This document shows positions 12,480 through 23,462 of a DNA stretch of 64,000 nt, in pieces. Each line of letters begins with the position of its first letter. Within the stretch, counting starts at the first letter, position 1. The position numbers and the translations under genes are program-made. Source of the DNA: Globodera rostochiensis (lineage: Eukaryota; Nematoda; Chromadorea; Rhabditida; Heteroderidae). The stretch covers positions 620,001 through 684,000 of the forward strand of contig JAEVLN010000004.1 of assembly GCA_018350325.1 (NCBI GenBank), in the 5' to 3' direction. The notes below the pieces were generated by a model, which had not been told where the DNA came from, searched no databases, and saw only the letters and a program-made list of their open reading frames with translations.

Positions 12480-12640
12480 TTTTGCTGCATTTTCCACCCT
12501 TTTCTATACGGCTTTCAATCGATGGCTTAAGCATTATGACAAAGAGAGTGAAGCAATGCGAGACAATTGTTGTGTTGGCATTTACGTCAAGTCCAATTTT
12601 GGCATTGGCATAAATTAGTAATACGTATGGCCCGTATTTA
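12480..12640 (-). promoter_or_regulatory. Family promoter cassette with three ATGCCA boxes, for the gene at 11798
   Basis: On the minus strand ATGCCA occurs at 12611-12606, 12605-12600 and 12581-12576. About 60 bases later comes GATTGAAAGCCGTATAGAAA (TATA-like), then GCAGCAAAAGTATCATTTAA. The same cassette in the same order precedes the genes at 17051, 34480, 43069, 49472 and 56777. ATGCCA is the published DOG box of cyst nematode dorsal-gland effector promoters; the equivalence is inferred. Confidence 0.7.
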
Positions 12641-12837
12641 TAGCTTTGAAGACGAAACAGTGTGGGGAAGTGAGAGATGTGGTATAGATACGAGGGTAAC
12701 GAGAGAGATAACATTTACTTTTGTCTTTTAGAAATAGCATACACCCCATAGAACAATTGTTAAGTAAAATATTAAGAATAGAGCAAAAATTAATTTACTT
12801 AATTAAAATAAAAAAAAGAATAAGAAAAACATTGAGC

Positions 12838-13025
12838 ATCGCCCGGAAAGGGCTTGCCCGGCCTCGTAAGAGGTTTGATCGGCCTCGGGAAGGGCTTGTC
12901 CGGCCCGGGGATGGCTTGCCGGCCTAGGAGAGGCCTTGCCCAGCCCTGGAGAGATGTTGCCTTCCCCCGGAGAGGGGTGGGCTTGCCAGGCCAAGATAAG
13001 GCTTGCCCGGCCAAGAACGGACTCA
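12838..13025. repeat. GC-rich minisatellite
   Basis: An island of degenerate units containing GGCTTGCCCGGCC / GGGCTTGTCCGGCC, much richer in G+C than the flanks. Its mirror copy is at about 33283-33440. All frames through it are open or nearly so, which explains the overlapping open frames on both strands. Confidence 0.75.
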
Positions 13026-13349
13026 TAATTAATAAAATAAATTAAAAAAACAAATAAATTAAATTAAATTAAGAAAAACCATAGGAACAGAAGCCAAAAG
13101 TAAAGCCCCCCTATGCCTACTCCCTCATAAGTTCCACCCCCCGCAGGCAACTAGTTCCAAAAAAAAGTCCGATCTTTAGGGGTGTTTGTTCACCCCCGAT
13201 CCCCGACCCAAAAAAAGGTCGGGGATGGGGTCGGGGAGACCGGGGTTGGCCATCTCGTGGTCGGGTTCGGGGAGGACCCCCTTTTGGGGCTCGGGGGTCG
13301 GGGCTTAAACCTACTAATAAAAATAAAGAAAAGAACAATAAGGTTTAAA

Positions 13350-13640
13350 TGATAATTTTGCTGCATTGTCCACCGCTTTTATACGGCTTTCAATCGATGT
13401 CTTAGAATGTGATTTTATCGAAGGATGATGGATAAGCCTTAGAAAATAGCATTATAAACGAAGAGAGTGAAGGCGATGCAAGGCAATTGTTGGTTGGCAC
13501 TTGCGTAAAGCCCAAATTTTTTGGCATTTGCGTGAAGCCCAAATTTATGGCATTTGCGTCAAGCCCAAATTTTTAGCATTTACGTCATGCCCAAATTTGT
13601 CATTGGCATAATTTTGGCCCTTCTCATCGATTATTTTATT
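13350..13640 (-). promoter_or_regulatory. Second promoter-like cassette with sub-repeated DOG-box units
   Basis: A variant cassette with a clearer TATA box on the minus strand (GCCGTATAAAAGCGGTGG) and four or five degenerate repeats of TTTGGCATTTGCGTGAAGCC (ATGCCA on the minus strand). It lies about 800 bp upstream of the cassette at 12480-12640 and is copied at 32660-32960. No exon lies directly downstream, so it may be a spare or distal promoter. Confidence 0.5.
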
Positions 13641-14011
13641 ATATTTCCATTATACATCTTACGTCGACAAAATTATATGACAAAAATGCTGTCGTAGTAG
13701 CATTGACCTGTTTATCAAGGATGGGCAAAATTAAAACCCGAAATCCGAAAACCTAAAAATTTGAAAATATTTTATAGCATAATATACCATTCGACTCTCC
13801 TCGTCGAGCCGATTACGAATCTGCAAAAATTTTGAGTCGCTCTTGACTCTCTAAGCAAGTTATAGCCCCTCAAGTTGACAAACCCAAATTTTGAAAATGT
13901 TTTATATCTAAAAATAGACTGAAAATATGACGGGACCAGGGCTTTTGAGAAAAGAAAAATCGGGACGTGATTGGTCCCGGTCAAAAAAACCGGGGGCAAG
14001 GGGCAAAAATA

Positions 14012-14867
14012 TGCCAGGTACTGTAAGCCACATACTGTAGATGTATTGAAATTTTGTCGAGTTACGAATATTTTTTGCAGCTTTTTAGGAGTGGTAAATG
14101 TCCGGCGGCGCCTAACGGCGCCGCCGGGAAAATTTTCTTGAAGATTTAACAAGATTTGTTAAGAAATTGGTCCAAAATTAGGAATGTTGCAAAACAAAGG
14201 GCCCCTACCCTATGGTTTTATGATTTCAAAAAAATGAATGTATTGAGATTTTGTCGAGATGCTTTTACGGAGTACGACCCGAACCCAGACCGGTACGAAC
14301 ATAGACTAAACTGATTTTAAATTTCCGAAATTCTCAACTATGGGCCAAAAGAGAAAAAACAATTTTTGGGCCTTTTCTGCAATAAATTAAGCCACACTAA
14401 TGAGGTGATTATATATTTTATGAGATTTCAAAAGACTGAAATATTTATTTGGTGTCCTAATTAATTGAGGTTTTGACGCGACGCCCTATCTCCCACAATC
14501 GCAATCGACGCGATGGACCGGCGGCACCACAAACGCATCATCACAATTTCAAGTCCAGCAACCGAGTAGGTAAATGTTTATTTTTTCCTCAGGCATTATT
14601 TGGATTACACAAAGGAGATAAGATATTTTCATGAGATCTCGAAACATTTCGAGTGAAAATGACTCTCCCAATTTTGTGTGTCAGTCTCATCAAATACCAT
14701 TTGCCAGGCTCAGCGCCGCATTACGGTGGCGCGATGCCGTATCAGCAAGCCCCCCGAACGCACGGGTGTAGGTCGGAAGAAGTTGGGGGTGGATGTTCAA
14801 CCTCCGACTATGCAAATTGCATTTTATGTCTTTTGATGAGTATTTGTGTGGAGGAAACAATTTCTTA
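14012..14867 (+). pseudogene. Effector-family fragment, middle exons only
   Basis: Sequence from GCCAGGTACTGTAAG (the end of the charged exon and its donor) through a conserved intron leads to an exon at 14470 encoding GFDATPYLPQSQSTRWTGG and ending QVQQPS. A further exon at 14708 encodes SAPHYGGAMPYQQAPR and then drifts into unrelated sequence. Exon 1, the helical domain and the Lys-rich tail are missing. It adjoins the end of the inverted-repeat arm, which suggests the rearrangement cut this copy. Confidence 0.7.
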
Positions 14868-16019
14868 AATTTTTATGAGTTTTAAAAAGTTTTTGGGCGG
14901 CTTTTTACAACTTTTTGGAATTTCCATTTTTTGGTTGGACGAACTTACAAAACCATAGGAGACCTTTATTTTACCTATAAAATTGGTAAATAAATGGTTT
15001 CAAAAATAGCCGTATTTGGTTGCAAATCTTTTAACAAATTGAGTCAAAAATTCCAAAATTTCCCCGGCGGCGCCTATCGGCACCGCCGACCCCTTCCTCA
15101 GCCCCATGAAGCCAGAATTCTCAAAAAATTTGATGCTGAGGCAATCGAAGTTGAAGACAATGAGGAAGATATTTTTGAATAATAAAAAAAAATTTTGTTC
15201 ACCCTTGACCATTACAAAAAAAAAAAAATTTTTTGATTTTTTTGGTAAAATTAAAAAATCCCGGATTTTTGCAACATCCGTAACTCGTAACTCGTAATTA
15301 CGAGCACCCCTGGTTAGCACCCCTATATTATCCCACATAAAATTAATATTTTCTCCAAAAAATCTTATCTTATAAAATTTTGATCAAAGAAAACGCTAAT
15401 GCACGCATTTGCATTTTTTGTGACCTGCATTGTGCCATAGATATTTATTGCCCTTTGTTTAAAATATGCCACGTTTGGCATTGCCCCATAAAAATATATT
15501 TTCACTCTTTATTTGTTGCACTTTGTTTAAAATATGCCCCCCCCATAAAATTAAAATTAGGTATCTCCAAAAATCTAATCTTTAGAGGTTAATGTTTTCG
15601 ATTTTTTTAAAATTTAATCAAATAAACGAGAATAAAAAGTTTTAGGACGAAACCCAAAAGCCCAACAACGAAAAAAAACGAAATGAAATTTCGCCTACCC
15701 CTACTGGTGATCTTGAGTCACAAATATTGGTGGCTGGACGTGATCGGATCACGGCAATTTCTATGGCTTTTAGAAGGAATTAAAGGAGACGAAACAACAA
15801 CTTGATGCAGCTTTTTTCTTTTATTAAAAGCTTAAAATGGAATTGGTAAACGCATTTCGATTGTGTTGCACACATTTTGCAAAATTATAAAAAGTTCTCC
15901 TTTTTCAAAACACGAAAATCATGTTTTCAGGTCACAAAATCTTCATTGAGTTTTTAGCAACTATTTAATAGATTATTTTTTGGAAACTATAATATTAGCA
16001 ACTATAAATCCGGGCCCTA

Positions 16020-16200
16020 CTTATTACTAATTTATGCCAATGCCAAAATTGGACTTGACGTAAATGCCAACACAACAATTGTCTTGCATTGCTTCACTCT
16101 CTTTGTCATAATGCTTAAGCCATCGATTGAAAGCCGTATAGAAAAGGGTGGAAAATGCAGCAAAAGCATCATTTAAACCTATCGCGTTAAAGCAGGGCTC
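16020..16200 (+). promoter_or_regulatory. Family promoter cassette for the gene at 17051
   Basis: ATGCCA occurs at 16034-16039, 16040-16045 and 16064-16069. It is followed by CTCTTTGTCATAATGC, then GATTGAAAGCCGTATAGAAA and GCAGCAAAAGCATCATTTAA. The order and spacing match the cassettes before the other family genes. It lies about 850 bp before the start codon. Confidence 0.65.
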
Positions 16201-17050
16201 GTTTTGGGTAAGAGAAAAAGTGAGTGTTTTTATCTTATTTAAATTAAAAGTTTTAGAGTTGTTACGATTTAATAAAAATATTCAGGTTGTTTCATTCATT
16301 CCTAATTTTTTGATCAATTTTCTTAACAAATATCGTTAAAATCTTCAAATTTTTGATAAAAAGCTCCAAAAATTCACAATATTTTTAAAAGTGAAAAATA
16401 CTGGCCAAAGTACCGCACACCCGACTACGGCGGCCAGTAAGTAGGGCGCGATTCCGGGCTCCGGCACACACGCGCGCGCCCTCCAGTGACCTAAAAAAGT
16501 TCAAAAATGAGCAGAATTCTTAATACTGTATTCTTCATAAATTTCTTCACTCCAACCCCAAATTGTTGTTGGTTTAGAAATATGATTGATCTTTAATTTT
16601 TACAGAATATAGTATAGTTCCACCTCGATGAGCTGAGCACGAATATGCAAATTTTTTTTGTCGGAAAAGACTATTATGACCCCTAAAGTTTGCAAAACCA
16701 TCCATTTGGCATATTTTTTTTCAAAAAAAATTGCATCATGATCCATTTTCGACCAATAACTCAAGCGAAAATTGAATATAAAAATTTGGGAGAATATTAT
16801 AATTTATATCATTTTTCGGGATGCGTGCATTAACATTTTATTTGATCAAAATTTTATAAGATAAGATTTTATTTGGGAAAATTTTTATTTTATTGGGGAT
16901 AATATAGGGGTGCTAACGCCAATCACGGTGGTGGTGCTGTGGTTTTTAAATAAGTTTTAAAATTATTTTACATTTTTTTAAATAAAGTCGAACATCATTT
17001 TATCTATAAAATAAAATAAAATTTTTATTTATCCAATAAACATTTTTCAG

Positions 17051-17856
17051 ATGCGTGCATTACTTTTGTTAACTCTGGCATTCAGTTGCATTCTGAAAAA
17101 CAGTTACTGCATTAGTTATGAAGATCTCATAAATAATAAGGAGGCTATGGATTTGGTTAAAGAGAATTATGATTTTCGTAAAAACACATTATTTGCGGTG
17201 GACGATTTGTTACAAAAGTTGAATAATATAAAACTCGAAATGTGCACACGTACGCTGCAGAGATACGTGAAGAAAATGAGGGTAATTGCTAAATTATAAT
17301 ATAGGGTTGGTCCCCGACCCCTCGGAGGCGGAAAAAGTCGGGGTTTTCGTCCCCGACTAAAAAAGTCGGAACGGGGGTTTTCCCAGCAAAAACCTCGAAA
17401 AATTCTAAAAAGTCGGGGTTCAGGGACACGGGCCAACCCTAATATAACAGTTTTTACAGTTCTTTTAACGGCATAAAGAGTGTTTATTTGTAAAAGTTAG
17501 TTCTTGAGTACTAATCTTGACTCTTTTTTCACGGTTCAGGAAGATGGCGGTGGCACGCCGAATTTTGAAGCATCGGCCTCGGGCAACCCAGGATCATCAA
17601 TTCCAAACGAAGCCAGTGTATTTCAAGAATTCTTAAAAGTGCTTATTTGTAAAAGTCAGTTTTTGAGAACTAATCTTTTTTCACGGTTCAGGAAGCTGGC
17701 GGTGGCACGTCGAATTTCCAAGCATCGGGCAACCCAGGATCATCAATTCCATACGAAGCCAGTGTAATTCAAAACTTTGCAAAAGCATTCGGTATAGAAC
17801 CACCGAATCCTTACGATGGAACACTTTATTCGATCTACCAAAACCCACCAAAGTAA
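17051..17856 (+). CDS. Small secreted effector-family protein, 164 aa
   Basis: Three phase-0 exons (17051-17281, 17540-17638, 17692-17856) give 164 residues. The ATG directly follows CATTTTTCAG. Exon 1 has a signal peptide (MRALLLLTLAFSCIL, ending near NSYC) and the helical domain ending TLQRYVKKMR. Exons 2 and 3 both begin with an acidic-glycine motif (EDGGGTPNF / EAGGGTSNF) and contain SGNPGSSIP, so they are a tandem exon duplication. The C-terminus is PNPYDGTLYSIYQNPPK. This short form lacks the Lys-rich tail and the NQSQST exons of the larger members. Intron 1 carries a hAT-like MITE. Promoter cassette at 16020-16200. Function unknown; secretion is inferred. Confidence 0.8.
17302..17441. 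mobile_element. hAT-like MITE in intron 1 of the gene at 17051
   Basis: The element is 140 bp, starting TAGGGTTGGTCCCCGACC and ending GGGCCAACCCTA. It is flanked by TTATAATA and ATATAACA, an imperfect 8-bp duplication (6/8). The interior is GTCGGGG-rich. The equivalent intron of the paralogue at 56777 lacks it. Confidence 0.75.
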
Positions 17857-18112
17857 ATAGCTGTTGTATGATGAGAATGAATGGCACGGCACAATCATCT
17901 GGCGCACAGTGAAACGATTTTTATTTCCTTTTCGGCTTTGATTGTTTGGTCTTCTTCCAGTTCTCGATTCAAACTTCAGTTCGCATTTGAATATATTTGT
18001 AGAGTTCGGACTTTTAAAAAAACCCTGTACCCGTGTCTGTGCTTTGTACCTCGGAATGCCGGTCTGCTGTACCCGTACCTGTAAAAAGTACAGGTACAGG
18101 AAAAACACCGGT

Positions 18113-18326
18113 TCAAAACTGTCTGGATACAGCAAGGTTGCGATATGTCTGTTTTTTACGATTTGTCCTTTTTCTCGGGGTGAGAAGATGGCGGCAAAGA
18201 TTGGGGTTTGGTAAAGAAAAAAATGTGTGAAGTTTGTAGTGTAAGAAATGGAGGAAACAAAAATTCAGACTTTCTAAAACCCACTCTGAAGCTGTTGTTA
18301 AGCTAAGTAATGCACGCACGCATCAT
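18113..18326 (-). pseudogene. Remnant of effector-family exon 1
   Basis: On the minus strand AATAAACATTTTTCATGATG is followed by CGTGCGTGCATTACTTAGC. This resembles the family start region, but the acceptor AG is lost and a stop follows within a few codons. No downstream helical domain is recognisable. Confidence 0.5.
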
Positions 18327-19041
18327 GAAAAATGTTTATTGGAGGAATTAAACATCAAAGGAGATTAATCCCCCATAAATAAAATGATCTCCAAAAATCT
18401 AATCTTTAAGGGCGTAAATTTTTCGATTTTTTTCGTAAAATTTTCATTCGACGAAACGAAAAAAGAATTTTTCTTTTTGTCGTTGTTGCCTTACTTCGAA
18501 CAGAAATGGCGAGTGCCATTTAGTCTGTTACCTCCATTTATGCAGATTTGCTTCTGCTGGATTCTATATTGAGTCGACTTTTTTAAAATTTTCAAAAATG
18601 CACCCCTAAAATCTTTCAAAACATGTGAAAAATATTATATGTACAACAGTAGGAGCAAAATTAATAAAGATAGATGTAAGGTTTTTCTACATAAACTGAC
18701 TAACTATTTTGGCCAAAATAGTTTAGAAATTTTAAAAATTTAACTTTTTGATTCTCATTTTCGTTAAAAAATTCCTTCTAGTAAAAATCGAAAAGCACTT
18801 CGCATCGTTTAACTTTTGTTTGTGACGTTAGATTCGCCTCAAACGTTCACCATCGCTAGAAGACAAAATGTGGAAATGTTTTAACATTGAAAATATTAGC
18901 ATTCACATTGCGTTATATTTTATTATGTTAGAAATATGAACGAGACCAAAAATTTACCGAGACTCGAGAGTCGAGACCGAGAAATGACACCGAGACTCGA
19001 GACTCAAAAGCAACTTTACTCCAAGACTCAAGACCAAGACT

Positions 19042-20360
19042 TTACTCCAAGACTCGAAATAATTTCTGCCCTCCAACGCTGGACACTTTAACTTTAATAG
19101 CAATAATCAACAATTTCGATGATAGGCAGAAACAGATGAAAATCCAAGAAACATTCATCCCAAATATTTTCTTTTCCGCGATTGCTTTGTTTTGCTTAGA
19201 GTTTCCGCCAAGGCTAAGGGTGAAGTCCAACTCTTTGTCCGCGTTATTACTTCTGCTGGGGCCCTCAAAGTTGGACGCAGCGGGCAATGCCGTCCATTGC
19301 GATTGATTTGTGCCAAAGTTGGGTGCGTCGGGCCTTGCCGTCGATTGCGATTGATTTGTGCCAAAGTTGGATGCGTCGGGCCTTGCCGTCGATTGCGATT
19401 GATTTGTGCCAAAGTTGGGTGCGCCGGGCAATGCCGTCGATTGCGATTGATTTGTGCCAAAGTTGCGTGCGCCGGGCCTTGCCGTCGATTGCGATTTATT
19501 TGTGCCAAAGTTAAATGAGCCGGGCAATGCCGTCGATTGCGATTGATTTGTGCCAAAGTTGGGTGCGTCGGGCCTTGCCGTCGATTGCGATTGATTTGTG
19601 CCAAAGTTGGGTGCGCCGGGCAATGCCGTCGATTGCGATTGATTTGTGCCAAAGTTGGATGTGTCGGGCCTTGCCGTCGATTGCGATTGATTTGTGCCAA
19701 AGTTGGGTGCGCCGGGCAATGCCGTCGATTGCGATTGATTTGTGCCAAAGTTGCGTGCGCCGGGCCTTGCCGTCGATTGCGATTGATTTGTGCCAAAGTT
19801 GGGTGCGCCGGGCAATGCCGTCGATTGCGATTGATTTGTGCCAAAGTTGGATGTGTCGGGCCTTGCCGTCGATTGCGATTGATTTGTGCCAAAGTTGGGT
19901 GCGCCGGGCAATGCCGTCGATTGCGATTGATTTGTGCCAAAGTTAAATGAGCCGGGCAATGCCGTCGATTGCGATTGATTTGTGCCAAAGTTGGATGTGT
20001 CGGGCCTTGCCGTCGATTGCGATTGATTTGTGCCAAAGTTGGGTGCGCCGGGCAATGCCGTCGATTGCGATTGATTTGTGCCAAAGTTGGGTGCGCCGGG
20101 CAATGCCGTCGCTTGAGATTGATTTGTGCCAAAGTTGGCTGCGTCGGGCCTTGCCGTCGATTGCGATTGATTTGTGCCAAAGTTGGGTGCGCCGGGCCTT
20201 GCCGTCGATTGCGATTGATTTGTGCCAAAGTTGGGTGCGCCGGGCCTTGCCGTCGATTGCGATTGATTGTGCCAAAGTTGGGTGCGCCGGGCCTTGCCGT
20301 CGATTGCGATTGATTTGTGCCAAAGTTGGGTGCGTCGGGCCTTGCCGTCGATTGCGATTC
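19042..20360 (-). pseudogene. Orphan effector C-terminal exon expanded into an 18-residue repeat array
   Basis: The minus strand reads repeated NFGTNQSQSTARPDAP / NFGTNQSQSTALPGAP, then SNFEGPSRSNNADKELDFTL and SLGGNSKQNK, the same ending as the gene at 10125. The tail then reads through an indel to a stop at 19042. No signal-peptide exon, charged exon or acceptor lies upstream: the array ends abruptly at about 20360 against unrelated sequence and a plus-strand promoter cassette. One unit near 20266 has lost one base (GATTGATTGTGCC for GATTGATTTGTGCC), which breaks the frame in the first four units. It is probably a decapitated copy; splicing to a distant first exon cannot be excluded. Confidence 0.7.
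19280..20360 (-). repeat. 54-bp VNTR, 20 units
   Basis: About 1080 bp of head-to-tail 54-bp units, each with TTGCGATTGATTTGTGCCAA on the plus strand. Two main variants (GGGCAATGCC and GGGCCTTGCC) alternate irregularly, with minor types encoding GSF, DAA and DTS. Groups of units recur in the same order, as expected from unequal exchange of multi-unit blocks. Because 54 is divisible by three, the other frames also stay open. Confidence 0.95.
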
Positions 20361-20394
20361 GACAGACTAAAGCAACTATAAACCAAACTATTTG

Positions 20395-20530
20395 GAGATT
20401 TTTAACAACATAAATCCGGGCCCTACGTATTACTAATTTATGCCAATGCCAAAATTGGGCTTTATGTAAATGCCAACCCAACAATTGCCTCACGTTGCCT
20501 TCACTTTCTTTGTCATAATGCCTAAGCCAT
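20395..20530 (+). promoter_or_regulatory. Truncated promoter cassette
   Basis: Matches the upstream half of the family cassette (GGGCCCTACGTATTACTAAT, ATGCCAATGCCA, AAATGCCAACCC, CTTTGTCATAATGCC). It breaks off at CTAAGCCATCG before the TATA-like element, where a dispersed repeat begins. Probably inactive. Confidence 0.55.
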
Positions 20531-20914
20531 CGTTTTTTATAATAAAAATTATTAAAATTTAAAATTTTCTACAAGAAATACTGAAATAATTAGCGGAAGC
20601 TACATAATTATTGCCCCAAGTGTTGTAATAAAAGGACAAAAATAATTTTCAGACAATGACGTCATTTGATTGCAAATTTGCGATTGTTCGGCCTCCGGAA
20701 ATAGTTCTAAGGCTGCTGCATTAAGCAGAAGGCTATCAGCAGTATGGCCACAAAGAAGCTTTTGACATATTATGGCCCGCAGGGGGCATGGAGGGAATAA
20801 CGATGGTTATTACCCGATTTTATGGGCCCATAGGGATGGAGCACATATGGGGGCCCCATTTAATAATGGAATTTGCTTATAATTATATTTTTGAAAGTAC
20901 TTATCATTCACAAA

Positions 20915-21062
20915 AAAAGTCCGATCTTTAGGGGTGTTTGTTCACCCCCGATCCCCGACCCAAAAAAAGGTCGGGACGGGGTCGCGGAGACCGGGGTTGG
21001 CCATCTCGGGATCGGGTTCGGGGAGGACCCCCTTTTGGGGCTCGGGGGTCGGGGCTTAAACC
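20915..21062. repeat. C/G-rich hAT-like terminal block (TTTAGGGGTGTTTGTTCACC type)
   Basis: This block with CCCCGATCCCCGACC runs and TTGGGGCTCGGGGGTCGG occurs three times: here, at about 13170-13315 and at about 32985-33128. It always lies next to a promoter-like cassette. The TAGGGGTG start suggests a MITE, but I could not define a target duplication. Confidence 0.5.
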
Positions 21063-21089
21063 TACTAATAAAAATAAAGAAAAGAACAA

Positions 21090-21335
21090 TAAGGTTTAAA
21101 TGATGCTTTTGCTGCATTGTCCACCGCTTTTATACGGCTTTCAATCGTTGGCTTAGAATGTGATTTTATCGAAGGATGATGGATAAGCCTTAGAAATAGC
21201 ATTATAAACAATAGAGTGAAGGCGATGCGAGGCAATTGTTGGTTGGCATTTGCGTCAAACCCAAATTTTTTGCATTTGCATAAAGACCAAATTTTCGGCA
21301 TTGGGCATGATTTTGACACTTCTCATCGATTATTG
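21090..21335 (-). promoter_or_regulatory. Promoter-like cassette, TATAAAAG type
   Basis: Minus-strand GCCGTATAAAAGCGGTGG with GCAGCAAAAGCATCATTTAA downstream and two or three ATGCCA-like boxes upstream. The C/G-rich block and then a dispersed repeat lie downstream, with no family exon 1. The nearest minus-strand family sequence is the truncated VNTR exon at 20360. Confidence 0.45.
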
Positions 21336-22079
21336 TACATATTATATTTCAATTATTCTTACGTTGACAAAATTATATGACAAAAATGCTGTCGTAGAAG
21401 CAAAAGCATACATTGTGCAGAAGCTATCTTCAAGCAAAAGCTAAACGCTTGGACAAACTACAAAAATGTTATGTTCGGCCTTCGGAAATAGTTCTACGAG
21501 TGCCATTTAGTCTGTTTATGCAAAAACACTCAAAAATTTGGATATGCAGATTTGCTTCTGCTGGATTCTATATTGAGTTTAATGTTGTTAAAAGTTTTCG
21601 CATCAAAGCTGATCGTTTTTTTGTTTAGGTGAAAAATAAAAGAGAAAATTTTAATGTCGTCTCGTTACAACAAAAAAAATCGAGACTTTACTCCGAGGCT
21701 CGAGACCAACTCTCAAGTATCACAAATTCTGCCCCCTTCAACGCTGGACACTTTAACTTTAATGGCAATAATCAACAACAGAAACAGAGAATAAAGATGG
21801 AGAAACAGTCGAAAAATAAAATTCTTTGGTTAAAATCGATTTTTGGGGGAAAAACCATTACAAAAATCATTAATGCCCCAATTATATGTATAATTTTGTG
21901 AAAAGAGGCGAAGAATATAAAATAAGGCTCATAATATGCTCAAAATCGCCTACAAATTTTGATTTAATTATGATGGGAATAAAAGTGCCAAAAAGTGCCC
22001 TATTTGTCAAATTTGTCCTCCGTTAATGCCACCAGCGATTTGATGGGGTTGTTGCTCGACTGTTGCCTCCAGAGACGGG

Positions 22080-22745
22080 GCAGGAAACATTCATCCCCAT
22101 CAATGTTTACTTTTCTTAAAGTTTCCGCCAAGGCTAAGGCTGAGGTCTAACCCATCCGCGTTATTACTAAGCTTGGGCTTGGGTCCACAAAGTTGGATGC
22201 GCCGTTCAATCCCTCGATGTTTGCTGGATTGTGAAACCGGCGGGATGAGTCTGATAAAATGATATTTGATGAGAGACTGGCACTAAAAACAAAATTCCAA
22301 AATTCCAAATCAAATCTTATTAACTAGGGATCACAAAGTGATCGGAATCGAAGAAATCAGGGATGAAGGGCTGTTGCCCGCGGACAATCAATAAACATTT
22401 ACCGTATTTCTTCTTTCTGACCCCCCCCCCACCCTCCTCCTCTGTAAACCCCTCGAGGGGGGTTTGAAAAAATAGTAATCCCCCTTCTCTCCATTTAAAG
22501 CCCCCCCCCCTCTAATTATACCCCGCCCCCTCCCTCCCCCCAAGCCGTAAGCAGATTTTCCACTGACAAATGAGCTACCGGGGCCGTCTCATGCGTGTTT
22601 CCTTTTTTTCAATGCGCTTTTACCTTTCTTCGATGACCTTTTCGAGTTGCCCGTAATAAAATTGGATGTGTTTGGTGTGGGCCCACAAAGTTGGGTGCGC
22701 CGGTCAATCCGTCGATTGCATTGATTTAGGAGAAACGGCGTCACG
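22080..22745 (-). pseudogene. Degraded effector-family copy
   Basis: The exon starting near 22745 encodes EGFDVTPFLLNQ, then loses frame. A fragment SNFITGNSKRSSKKGKSALK is still recognisable. A second piece at about 22265-22080 resembles SSRFxNP and the leucine-rich terminal exon of the gene at 10125. Small indels and stops disrupt it. The C-rich stretch 22420-22560 separates the pieces. Confidence 0.6.
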
Positions 22746-23374
22746 TCAAAACCTTCATTTATTAGGACAATAATTCGAAAATACAAAAAAGTTAATTCAG
22801 TCTTTGGAGCTCTCATAAAAATATCTAATCTCATGCCCCAGTCTGTGTTCGGCCCGGTCTGTCAGGGTTCAGGTCGTACTCCATAAAAGCATCTCGACAA
22901 AATTCATCTACAGTATGTGGCTTTCGCCATTTGCGTAAAGCCCAAATTTGGCATTGGCATGATTTTGGCCCTTCTCATCGATTATATTTCCATTATACAT
23001 CTTAAGTCGACAAAATTATATGACAAAAATGCTGTCGTAAAAGCATTGGCCTGGGTGTGCCATGCCCTCACAATTAATTTGGCATTGGCATGATTTGGCG
23101 GCGCCTACGCTGACCCCCCCCCCTCCAGAACATTCTAAAAACAGGAAACCTAACAAGATTATGTATAAATTACCGAATTTACTGTATTACAAGCATCTCT
23201 GTCGAGAAAAATGTTACATATGTAGGAGAAATTAAACTATTTTTCAAATGGAATTGGCAGTGTTTAAAAAAATAGCAACAACATTATTTGTAAATTAAAA
23301 ATCCAATCGTTAGGGGTGTAATATCGCGCGATATAGCATGAAATGCGATAGCGATATGCGATTGGCGATAAGAT

Positions 23375-23462
23375 CATTTTCCAATGTAGCGCACTTTGTT
23401 TCGCCCGGCCGATTTTGCCCGCCCTTCCCGTGTGGCCAATACGGTGCACATAGTGCTCGAAA
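23375..23462 (-). pseudogene. DEAD-box helicase motif VI fragment
   Basis: The minus strand reads YVHRIGHTGRAGKIGRA, the motif VI region of a DEAD-box helicase with the usual second Arg replaced by His. It resembles the exon at 58956-58825 but is too diverged to be a recent copy. No other helicase motif adjoins it. Confidence 0.7.

Larger units (their letters stand above)
11800..14037. repeat. Left arm of a long inverted repeat (partner 31452-34489)
   Basis: The arm runs from the start codon of the gene at 11798 outward to about 14037 and matches 31452-34489 in reverse orientation with few differences. The length difference of about 800 bp is explained by one insertion in the right arm (31782-32582). 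It contains two promoter-like cassettes, a GC-rich minisatellite and a C/G-rich element, all present in mirror image in the partner. Confidence 0.9.

Noticed and set aside
12799..13045. Overlapping Arg/Pro/Gly-rich frames near 12.8-13.0 and 33.3-33.5 kb
   Set aside because: They are products of the GC-rich minisatellite; six frames are open there and none has supporting context.
19280..20360. CRISPR-like array
   Set aside because: The units are contiguous 54-bp tandem repeats without unique spacers, in a eukaryotic gene family context.
19155..20493. Other long open frames on both strands across the 54-bp repeat
   Set aside because: The unit length is a multiple of three, so several frames stay open automatically. 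Only the NQSQST frame matches exons of intact paralogues.
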